DNA from: Chloroflexota bacterium
GTDB taxonomy: Bacteria > Chloroflexota > Anaerolineae > Anaerolineales > UBA11858
NCBI GenBank assembly: GCA_018648225.1
Contig: JABGRQ010000020.1
Span: 1-32,689 of the forward strand
Length of the DNA: 32,689 nt
Reading direction: 5' to 3'
The translations under genes were made by a program, and so were the position numbers. Positions 13,932 through 20,991 of the stretch are shown here, piece by piece. The notes under the pieces were generated by a model. The model worked only from the letters and a program-made list of their open reading frames with translations, made no database searches and was not told where the DNA came from. The number at the start of each line of letters is the position of its first letter. Within the stretch, counting starts at the first letter, position 1.

Positions 13932-16010
13932 ATGAACGATCAACAACTTCACCAACATCTGGAAGAACTGCGTCGCCAGATCGAGTACCACAACTACCAA
14001 TACCATGGTCTCGACCAACCGATCGTTAGCGATTACGAATACGACCAACTTTTGCTGGAACTACGCCAGATCGAAGAGCAGCACCCCGAATGGATCACAC
14101 CGGATTCGCCCAGCCAGCGTGCCGGGGCGCCGGTCGCCGAGAAATTTGAGAAAGTTCATCATCCCGCGCCAATTCTCAGCCTGGGCAACGCCTTTGATGC
14201 CGACGGTGCCCGCGCCTGGCGGGAGCGTATCGCCAAAGTGGACGAGCGCGCCCTGGATGCTGATTTCGTCATCGAACCCAAACTCGACGGTCTAAGCGTG
14301 GTGTTGCATTATCAGGATGGCATCTTCGTTCAAGGCAGTACCCGCGGCGATGGCGAAGTTGGGGAAGTCATAACGGACAATCTTAGAACCATTAAAGCCC
14401 TGCCATTGCGCATCCCTGTGACCGACGACCGACGACCGACGACCGACCGCGGCCCGTCCCCTGTCCCCTATCCCCCGTCTACCCTTGTCGTGCGCGGCGA
14501 AGTCTTCATCCGTCTGTCCGATTTCGAACAATTAAACGCCGAACTAACAGCAGCGGGCGAAAAAACCTACGTCAATCCGCGCAACACCGCGGCTGGAGCC
14601 TTGCGCAACCTCGATCCCGCCGTCACCGCCTCGCGTCCACTGACGTTGCTCATTTATCAGATCGTAGATTGGCAAAACGAACCTTCAACCTTCAACCTTC
14701 AACCCACAACACAAACCGAAACGATCACTTATCTCAAAAAACTCGGCTTCCCCGTCCCTGAAAGTACCCACTGCCGCACTATTGAAGAAGCCATCGCTAT
14801 CCACGGCGAATGGCAAGAAAAACGCGCTACCCTCGACTACGAAATTGACGGTATGGTCATCAAAATCAACGACCACCAGCTTTTCAATGATCTCGGCATC
14901 GTCGGCAAAGACCCGCGCGGCGCGGTGGCTTTCAAATTCCCGGCGCAAGAAGTCACTACCCAACTGCTCGATATCGGCGTCAATGTCGGGCGCACCGGCG
15001 TGCTGACCCCCTACGCCATGCTCGACCCCGTCGAAGTTGGCGGTGTAGTCGTCAAACAGGCCACCCTGCACAATTTTGATTTCATCTTCGAGAAAGACAT
15101 CCGCATCGGCGACCGCGTGCGTATCAAGCGTGCCGGCGATGTGATCCCCTACGTCATCGGCCCCATTGAGGCCGCGCGCCAGGGCAAAGAAAAACCTTAT
15201 ACGCCCCCCGAAACTTGCCCGGCCTGCACACAACCCGTCGAGCGCATCGAGGGCGAAGTCGCCTGGTACTGTGTCAACGCCGCCTGCCCGGCGCAACTTA
15301 TCCGCAACGTGGAGCATTTCGTCTCGCGTGGCGCGATGGATATTGTGGGTATGGGCTTCAAAATTGTGGAACAACTCGTGACCGAGGGTTTGCTTGGCGA
15401 TGTGGCCGATCTCTACACCCTGGAGCGGGATGCGTTGCTCGCTCTGGAGGGGTTCGCGGAAAAGAAAGCTGAGAACCTGCTCGAGGCGATTGTTGTCTCC
15501 AAGGGCAAACCCCTGAGCCGCCTGCTGACCGCCCTGGGGATTCGCGGCATCGGTGAAGTTGTCGCCACGGATTTGGCCGCGCATTATGGCAGCCTGGACT
15601 CCCTCAGCCAGTCCACCCCTGGAGGCTTGCAAACCATCGAGGGCATCGGCCCCAATATTGCTCAGGCGCTAGTCGATTGGTTTGAACGTCCCGCCAACCG
15701 CGCTGTTTTGGAGAAACTGAAATCAAGTGGGGTTTGGCCTTATGGCCCGTCGTCGGTCGTCGGTCGTCCGTCGTCCACCCCCCTCACCGGACTCACCTTT
15801 GTGGTAACAGGCACCCTCACCGGGTTCACGCGCGCGGAAATCAAAACCTTCATTCAAGCCCACGGTGGCAAAGTCACCGGTTCAGTCAGTAATCATACCC
15901 ATTATCTGGTCGCCGGGGAAAAAGCCGGTTCCAAACTCACCAAAGCGCAAGAGCTGGGCGTGAATATCATCAGCGAAACTGAACTACGCCGCATAGTGGG
16001 GGAATCTTAA
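13932..16010 (+). CDS. ligA: NAD-dependent DNA ligase LigA
   Basis: This 692-aa enzyme seals nicks in DNA during replication and repair using NAD+. Domain Ia (1-65) precedes the adenylation domain with lysine nucleophile K117 ('EPKLDGLSV') and 'VRGEVFI'. An OB fold is followed by a four-cysteine zinc finger ('CPACTQPVE', 'YCVNAACPAQ'), four HhH motifs, and a C-terminal BRCT domain (about 618-692, 'FVVTGTLTGFTRAEIK'). Length is slightly above the usual 665-680. Three non-conserved inserts encoded by 7-bp repeats sit at about residues 163-185, 248-263 and 602-617, all at loop or interdomain positions, and the frame is kept. The gene appears leaderless. Confidence 0.97.
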   Translation: MNDQQLHQHLEELRRQIEYHNYQYHGLDQPIVSDYEYDQLLLELRQIEEQHPEWITPDSPSQRAGAPVAEKFEKVHHPAPILSLGNAFDADGARAWRERIAKVDERALDADFVIEPKLDGLSVVLHYQDGIFVQGSTRGDGEVGEVITDNLRTIKALPLRIPVTDDRRPTTDRGPSPVPYPPSTLVVRGEVFIRLSDFEQLNAELTAAGEKTYVNPRNTAAGALRNLDPAVTASRPLTLLIYQIVDWQNEPSTFNLQPTTQTETITYLKKLGFPVPESTHCRTIEEAIAIHGEWQEKRATLDYEIDGMVIKINDHQLFNDLGIVGKDPRGAVAFKFPAQEVTTQLLDIGVNVGRTGVLTPYAMLDPVEVGGVVVKQATLHNFDFIFEKDIRIGDRVRIKRAGDVIPYVIGPIEAARQGKEKPYTPPETCPACTQPVERIEGEVAWYCVNAACPAQLIRNVEHFVSRGAMDIVGMGFKIVEQLVTEGLLGDVADLYTLERDALLALEGFAEKKAENLLEAIVVSKGKPLSRLLTALGIRGIGEVVATDLAAHYGSLDSLSQSTPGGLQTIEGIGPNIAQALVDWFERPANRAVLEKLKSSGVWPYGPSSVVGRPSSTPLTGLTFVVTGTLTGFTRAEIKTFIQAHGGKVTGSVSNHTHYLVAGEKAGSKLTKAQELGVNIISETELRRIVGES
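14421..14483 (+). repeat. Heptanucleotide repeat array 1 inside ligA
   Basis: Four 7-bp units accgacg (last one accgacc) at 14421-14448 are followed, after 7 nt, by four pyrimidine-rich 7-bp units gtcccct, gtcccct, atccccc, gtctacc at 14456-14483. The array is translated in frame between the conserved 'RTIKALPLRIP' and 'LVVRGEVF'. Other bacterial LigA proteins have only a few residues here. Confidence 0.85.
14681..14701 (+). repeat. Heptanucleotide repeat array 2 inside ligA
   Basis: Three perfect tandem copies of the 7-bp unit accttca are followed by a partial copy. They encode part of a non-conserved loop ('NEPSTFNLQPTT') in the adenylation domain. Three units make 21 bp, so the frame is unaffected. 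Confidence 0.85.
15749..15776 (+). repeat. Heptanucleotide repeat array 3 inside ligA
   Basis: Four 7-bp units are present: gtcgtcg, gtcgtcg, gtcgtcc, gtcgtcc. This is the reverse complement of the accgacg unit of array 1, so the same repeat is present in opposite orientation within one gene. It encodes the linker between the HhH region and the BRCT domain. Confidence 0.85.
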
Positions 16011-16039
16011 TTGACAACTAGCCAACTCTGGACTACACT
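16011..16039 (+). promoter_or_regulatory. Promoter of the alpha-oxoamine synthase gene
   Basis: A perfect -35 TTGACA (16011-16016), starting directly after the ligA stop codon, is followed by 17 nt and then TACACT (16034-16039). The predicted start leaves a leader of about 40 nt with AGGAG 6 nt before the ATG. Confidence 0.72.
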
Positions 16040-16085
16040 AGCCGGAGTTTTCTTTTCTAATTATCGCAATTATCAGGAGTTTCAT

Positions 16086-17294
16086 ATGGATTTGAATAAC
16101 AGCAACGATGCCGTTGCTCGTCGCATGGCCGCCATGGTAGACCGCATCAGCGGTATGAAGAACAACGACGAATATTATTATAATATGCCAGTCTCTGAAT
16201 TGCGCGGCGGCTCCAAAGTGATCGTTCACGGACGCGAGATGGGGATGTATGCCTCGTACAGCTATCTGGGGTTGGTGGGGCATCCACGCATCAACAAAGC
16301 CGCTCAAGATGCTGTATCGCGCTACGGCACCGGCACTCACGGCGTGCGCACCCTGGCCGGTACGCTCGTTTTGCACGGCGAACTGGAAGACACGATCTCG
16401 GAATTCAAACAAGCCGAAGCCGCAATCACCTACACTTCGGGCTATGTCACCAATCTGACCGTAGTTTCCACGCTGATGAGCCGCGGCGATTATGTTTTCT
16501 CTGACAAGCTCAACCATGCCAGCATTGTGGATGGCTGCATGATGTCGGGGGCCAAGTTCCGCCGTTTCAAGCACAACGATATGGACAGCCTCGAGCGCAT
16601 GTTGGAAAGCGCCCCCGCCGATGCGGCCAAGCTGGTGGTTGCCGACGCGGTCTTCAGCATGGATGGCGATATTATTGACCTGCCCAAAATGGTGGCGCTG
16701 TGCCAAAAATACAACGCCTGGCTGATGATGGATGAAGCTCATTCGTTGGGTGTGTTGGGCAAAACCGGGCGCGGCATCGAAGAGCACTTCGACATGTGGG
16801 GTTCCGTCGATATTAAAATGGGCACCCTCAGCAAAACCATCCCCTCCGTGGGCGGTTATGTAGCCGGTAAGAAAGACCTGATCACCTATCTACGGCACGC
16901 CAGCCGGGCCTATATCTTCTCGGCGGCGCTGCCCCCAGCGCAGGCCGCCGCGGCCAACGAGGCCTTCAAAGTCATTCTCGACGAACCCTGGCGCGTGGAA
17001 AAACTCAACGCCAACACCCAACAGTTTATCGGCGGGCTGAAGGCGCGCGGTTTCGACACCATGCTAACCGAAACCGCCATTGTGCCTGTACTCTGCGGCG
17101 CAGACGAAACCGCCTACGCTGTTACCCGCCACGCCCAGAAGAATAATCTTTTCGTGCTGCCGGTTGTCTCCCCGGCAGTGCCAGTCGGCTTGGCTCGTTT
17201 GCGCGCCACCGTGCTGGCCTCCCATGAAGAAAAAGACATCGAATACGCGATGGATGTAATTGCCGAATCTGGTAAAGAGATCGGCATTATTTAG
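16086..17294 (+). CDS. Alpha-oxoamine synthase family PLP enzyme (KBL/BioF/SPT-like)
   Basis: This is a 402-aa fold-type I PLP enzyme that condenses an amino acid with an acyl-CoA and releases CO2. Conserved features are H144 ('LNHASIVDG'), 'DEAHSLGVLGKTGRG' with D216 and H219, and the Schiff-base lysine K250 in 'GTLSKTIPSVGGYV'. 'YLGLVGHP' and 'YGTGTHGVRTLAGT' are classic for the family. Candidates are glycine C-acetyltransferase, 8-amino-7-oxononanoate synthase or serine palmitoyltransferase. No biotin, threonine-dehydrogenase or sphingolipid genes are nearby, so the substrate is open. The ATG at 16086 is chosen for its AGGAG; an in-frame TTG at 16011 overlaps the promoter. Confidence 0.9.
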   Translation: MDLNNSNDAVARRMAAMVDRISGMKNNDEYYYNMPVSELRGGSKVIVHGREMGMYASYSYLGLVGHPRINKAAQDAVSRYGTGTHGVRTLAGTLVLHGELEDTISEFKQAEAAITYTSGYVTNLTVVSTLMSRGDYVFSDKLNHASIVDGCMMSGAKFRRFKHNDMDSLERMLESAPADAAKLVVADAVFSMDGDIIDLPKMVALCQKYNAWLMMDEAHSLGVLGKTGRGIEEHFDMWGSVDIKMGTLSKTIPSVGGYVAGKKDLITYLRHASRAYIFSAALPPAQAAAANEAFKVILDEPWRVEKLNANTQQFIGGLKARGFDTMLTETAIVPVLCGADETAYAVTRHAQKNNLFVLPVVSPAVPVGLARLRATVLASHEEKDIEYAMDVIAESGKEIGII

Positions 17295-17317
17295 CCTTAT
17301 AATGTATCAGCTTTCAA

Positions 17318-17354
17318 AAGTGGTGCGCACTTTTTGTTACAGTGCGCACCACTT
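17318..17354. terminator. Perfect 14-bp stem-loop between two plus-strand genes
   Basis: aagtggtgcgcact and its exact complement flank a 9-nt loop. No U-run follows directly, so it may be a weak terminator of the upstream gene or a cis-regulatory hairpin 21 bp before the methyltransferase ATG. A nearby 'caccacctttttg' (17360-17372) could compete for pairing with the 5' arm. Confidence 0.55.
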
Positions 17355-17375
17355 GCGTAACACCACCTTTTTGAC

Positions 17376-18578
17376 ATGAACAAAATCATCCTAAAACCCG
17401 GCCGCGAAAAGGCCTTATTACGCCGTCATCCGTGGATATTTTCGGGAGCCATTGCTGATGTACAGGGCGATCCCGGAATGGGCGAAACGGTGGATATTCT
17501 CGATCACAAAGGGGGATTTTTAGCCCGCGGCGCGTACTCGCCCCAATCACAGATACGGGTGCGCGTGTGGGGTTGGGAGGCGGACGAAAAAGTGGATACT
17601 GCCTTCCTGAGGAAGCGATTGCAAAGTGCCGTTGCGCTACGCTCGGACAGAAGACAGATGACCGATGACCCGGATTCCGTCATCCATCCCCCATCCTCTG
17701 TTCGATTAGTCCACGCTGAATCTGATCAACTCCCCGGTCTGATCGTCGATCAATACGGCGACACGCTGGTAATGCAAATCCTCAGCGCTGGCGCTGAACA
17801 CTGGCGTGACTCTTTGGCCGATTCACTGCTAGAACTCACCGGCGCGGCGCGCATATACGAACGCTCCGATGTGGAAGTGCGCAAACTCGAAGGCCTGCCC
17901 GTGCGCGTGGGGCCAATCCGCGGCGACGAACCGCCTGAACTCGAAATCCAAGAAAATGGCCTGAAATTTGGCGTCGATGTGCGCGGCGGCCACAAAACCG
18001 GTTTTTATCTCGATCAGCGCATCAACCGGGCGCGCGTGCGCCAACTGGCTGCGGATAAAGAAATTCTCGACTGTTTCAGCTATACGGGCGGCTTTGCGCT
18101 CAATGCGCTGGCGGGCGGGGCGGCGCATGTCACAGCCCTCGATGTTTCTGCTGATGCGTTGGCGCTGGCTGAAGCGAACCGTGCTCAAAATAATTTGCCC
18201 GCCGAAAAGATCACCTACCTGGAGGGGGATGTTTTCCATGTGTTGCGCAAATTCCGCGATCAGGTCCGCAACTTCGATATGATTATCCTCGACCCGCCAA
18301 AATTTGCGCCATCGGCGGCACAAGTCAAACGGGCAGCCCGCGGTTATAAAGACATTAACTTGCTGGCCTTGAAATTGTTGCGTCCTGGGGGAATATTGGT
18401 CACATTTTCGTGTTCGGGAGGTATCAGCGCCGAACTCTTTCAGAAGATCGTCGCTGGAGCTGCTCTGGATGCAGGACTCCACATCCGGGTATTGGAACAA
18501 CTCCACCAGAGTCCCGATCATCCGATTGCACTTAATTTCCCTGAAGGCGCTTATCTCAAAGGATTGATCTGTCGTTAA
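17376..18578 (+). CDS. Class I SAM-dependent rRNA methyltransferase, RlmI-like
   Basis: This is a 400-aa PUA plus Rossmann-fold methyltransferase of the RlmI/YccW group, which makes 5-methylcytosine in 23S rRNA in E. coli. A PUA-like N-terminus has 'RHPWIFSGAI' (18-27), and 'LPGLIVDQYGD' begins at residue 119. The SAM site is 'DCFSYTGGFALNALAGGA', and the catalytic region has 'LDPPKFAPS' and 'FSCSGGIS' with a candidate catalytic cysteine. Residues 89-110 are a non-conserved insert encoded by 7-bp repeats. No Shine-Dalgarno sequence precedes the ATG. The exact rRNA target is not predictable from the sequence. Confidence 0.9.
   Translation: MNKIILKPGREKALLRRHPWIFSGAIADVQGDPGMGETVDILDHKGGFLARGAYSPQSQIRVRVWGWEADEKVDTAFLRKRLQSAVALRSDRRQMTDDPDSVIHPPSSVRLVHAESDQLPGLIVDQYGDTLVMQILSAGAEHWRDSLADSLLELTGAARIYERSDVEVRKLEGLPVRVGPIRGDEPPELEIQENGLKFGVDVRGGHKTGFYLDQRINRARVRQLAADKEILDCFSYTGGFALNALAGGAAHVTALDVSADALALAEANRAQNNLPAEKITYLEGDVFHVLRKFRDQVRNFDMIILDPPKFAPSAAQVKRAARGYKDINLLALKLLRPGGILVTFSCSGGISAELFQKIVAGAALDAGLHIRVLEQLHQSPDHPIALNFPEGAYLKGLICR
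17647..17699 (+). repeat. Heptanucleotide repeat array inside the methyltransferase gene
   Basis: 7-bp units acagaag, acagatg, accgatg (17647-17667) are followed by pyrimidine-rich units gtcatcc, atccccc, atcctct (17679-17699). The layout (purine-rich heptads, then pyrimidine-rich heptads including atccccc) is the same as in ligA array 1. The array is translated in frame as a loop before 'LVHAESDQLPGLIVD'. Confidence 0.8.
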
Positions 18579-18628
18579 CAGCCCTGTCATAATTCTGCTT
18601 TCCTGTTAGCGCAGACGATCTCGAGTGC

Positions 18629-18637
18629 TGTTATAAT
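18629..18637 (+). promoter_or_regulatory. Extended -10 promoter of the membrane histidine kinase
   Basis: TG-t-TATAAT is a perfect extended -10 element about 70 nt before the kinase start. No -35 match is seen. Confidence 0.6.
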
Positions 18638-18705
18638 CCCAATAATATATCCAAATATGAACTTTTGCCGTTCATCAAGAACAGATTCGATTGGTCAAGA
18701 CCTCT

Positions 18706-20934
18706 ATGTCCTTTGATCTACTATTTTTTTTCCAGAGCTTTACTGCACTCATAACACTGGCTTTGCTCGTAATTAATTTTAGGAAAAACAACCTGCACAG
18801 CGAATATGGACGCGGGCTGTTCTTTTTTCTGCTCATTTATTTTCTATTCAGCATCGGGTATCTCTACACCCAATTCCCGCTGATCGAATTTCGTCCCCCT
18901 GTGATCCTAGCCAACTGGGCGACATACAGCATATTTTTGGGCAGCGTGCTGCAATATGCCATAGGCATGGCGATTGCACGGCGAACCGGCCGCAATTGGT
19001 ATATTTTAGGTATGCTCTGGTTCTTCGTCACTGTGGCAGCCCAATTCATTCCCACGCGAGATGGCTGGTGGTATGCGCTGGGCTACATGGGGGAGCTAAA
19101 ACTGCTCATCTACTGGATGCTGATAGGTGGCTGGGTTGTATTTGAGCTGGCTCTAATTGTGCTGATCGTTAAGAATTATCTGCAAAACAAGTTCCCGACT
19201 GTACGCAATCGGCTTTTTATTTGGGGGATTGCGATCGTAATTTTGCTACTTGGCAATGCGATCTATTTATTCTTCTCCAAAGAAGCCGGAACTCTTGTAA
19301 TGGCTGCGGGAATCCTGGCGATTGCCTACGTAGTACTCACGCCGCGGCTCCCGCACCTGGGGGCTACATTCCGGCGCATGGTTAATTCTGTTTTGCTGGT
19401 TTTGGTGGAATTTATTGTTTTTGCTTTGGTTTACCTGGTATTAGAAATTATCTTGCGTGAAAATCTGGGGATAGAGCGCGCTGTTGTGGCTGCTGTACTG
19501 GCGCTTGCTCTCATTTTGATCATTAATCCGATTTTGCGACGCATCCAAAAATGGGTTGATCGCATCTTTTTTGGCGAAGAAAAAGATCCTCGCAGCGCAC
19601 TGCGCGAATTCAGCCAAAGCATCAGCAATATTCTTGATCTCGAATTGCTCTCTGCGGTGGTCGTAGACCTGGTACAGGAATTTCTGGATGTCGATCGCGG
19701 TATTCTCTTCCTGGTTGAATTCGAAATTGGAGTCAACGGGCAAAAACAATTTCATCTCACACAGAGCCGAAAAGCGCCCACCACAGCTTTCGCTGGCATG
19801 CTGCCGGGAGATTGCGCACTGGCGAATGCCTGGAATAAAGATCGCAGCGCACTCAGCTATGCCGAAATTCAAATGCTGCCACGCTTTCAGAGCCTCACCC
19901 ACACTACACAGGTTTGGCTCACGCGCCTGAATATGGATATTTATATCCCCATCCACGCGCAAGAAGAGTGGGTCGGACTTTTGGCGCTGGGCCCCAAAGC
20001 ATCTGGCGCATCATACTTCGCTGAAGATATCGAATTATTACACACATTGGCCGATCAAACGGCTGTGGCCTTGCAAAATACTCGCCTGGTTGAAAGCTTG
20101 ATGCGCGTGAATAAAGAATTTCGCCGCGCGTATTCTGCCATGGAAGAAGCCCACACAAAACTCAAACGCATAGACCGCACGAAGTCTGATTTCATTAGCA
20201 TTGCATCGCACGAACTACGCACTCCGCTGACAATCTTGAGCGGATACAGTCAAATGCTAATGGAAGCCCCAGAGTTACAGGAAAACAAAGAGTATGCGGC
20301 TTTTCTCGGTGGTATTTACGAAGGCGCTCAGCGACTGCACGAAATTGTTGGCAGCATGTTGGAAGTAGCAAAGATTGATATGCATGAATTAGCACTCAAC
20401 ACTCAACCCGTTACCATAGCGCCGATCATTGAGGATGCAGTGCAAGAGTTTTCAAAAGTACTCCAAGAGCGCAAATTACATCTGACTCTGGACGAAAGTA
20501 TCTCCGTCATGCCAACCGTGCCTGGCGATTCTGAAGCGCTTTTCAAAGTTTTCAAGCATTTGCTTAATAATGCCATCAAATATACACCGGATGAAGGGTC
20601 AATCACGCTGAGCAGCCGTCATCTGCCCGAAGGCGATGCGCGCTTACCTCAGGGTGGCGTAGAAATCGCCGTCCGTGATACCGGCATCGGCATTGATCCA
20701 CGCCATAAAGACTTAATCTTCACAAAATTCTACCAAACCGGTGATGTTGATCTACACTCGTCGGGAAAAACAAAATTCAAAGGCGGCGGCCTTGGTTTGG
20801 GGCTGGCAATTGTGCGCGGTATTGTTCAAGCCCACGGGGGTCGTGTACGGGTTGAAAGCTCCGGCTACGATGAAATCAAATTGCCGGGAAGCACTTTTTT
20901 TATTTCACTCCCAAATGAAAAGAAGATAACCTAA
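18706..20934 (+). CDS. Membrane-bound sensor histidine kinase with GAF domain
   Basis: This is a 742-aa kinase. Its N-terminal 275 residues form about nine hydrophobic helices, resembling the 7TM-type sensory regions of some kinases. A GAF-like domain (about 305-460) and a coiled coil (465-493) follow. HisKA has H502 in 'FISIASHELRTPLTILSGY', and HATPase_c shows 'LLNNAIKYTPDEG', 'DTGIGIDPRHK' and 'GGGLGLGLAIV'. The motifs are intact. No response regulator is adjacent, so it is an orphan kinase. The start is taken as ATG 18706; an in-frame TTG at 18691 is possible, and neither has a clear Shine-Dalgarno sequence. Confidence 0.92.
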   Translation: MSFDLLFFFQSFTALITLALLVINFRKNNLHSEYGRGLFFFLLIYFLFSIGYLYTQFPLIEFRPPVILANWATYSIFLGSVLQYAIGMAIARRTGRNWYILGMLWFFVTVAAQFIPTRDGWWYALGYMGELKLLIYWMLIGGWVVFELALIVLIVKNYLQNKFPTVRNRLFIWGIAIVILLLGNAIYLFFSKEAGTLVMAAGILAIAYVVLTPRLPHLGATFRRMVNSVLLVLVEFIVFALVYLVLEIILRENLGIERAVVAAVLALALILIINPILRRIQKWVDRIFFGEEKDPRSALREFSQSISNILDLELLSAVVVDLVQEFLDVDRGILFLVEFEIGVNGQKQFHLTQSRKAPTTAFAGMLPGDCALANAWNKDRSALSYAEIQMLPRFQSLTHTTQVWLTRLNMDIYIPIHAQEEWVGLLALGPKASGASYFAEDIELLHTLADQTAVALQNTRLVESLMRVNKEFRRAYSAMEEAHTKLKRIDRTKSDFISIASHELRTPLTILSGYSQMLMEAPELQENKEYAAFLGGIYEGAQRLHEIVGSMLEVAKIDMHELALNTQPVTIAPIIEDAVQEFSKVLQERKLHLTLDESISVMPTVPGDSEALFKVFKHLLNNAIKYTPDEGSITLSSRHLPEGDARLPQGGVEIAVRDTGIGIDPRHKDLIFTKFYQTGDVDLHSSGKTKFKGGGLGLGLAIVRGIVQAHGGRVRVESSGYDEIKLPGSTFFISLPNEKKIT

Positions 20935-20971
20935 AAAGAGAGTGGTGAGCAAAACTCACCACTCTCTTTTT
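20933..20971. terminator. Bidirectional rho-independent terminator
   Basis: A perfect 17-bp stem with a 5-nt loop has an A5 run at its left end and a T5 run at its right end. It serves the histidine kinase on plus and the large surface protein on minus. Confidence 0.95.
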
Positions 20972-20991
20972 ATAAGGGCCATCCGAAATAT

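Noticed and set aside
14421-14483. ligA insert considered as a sequencing or assembly error
   Set aside because: The frame is intact on both sides, and similar 7-bp arrays occur at three other places, which points to a real repeat family.
14685-15632. 315-aa open frame on the minus strand opposite ligA
   Set aside because: Its composition mirrors ligA codon use, it shows no family motif, and ligA is fully conserved on the plus strand.
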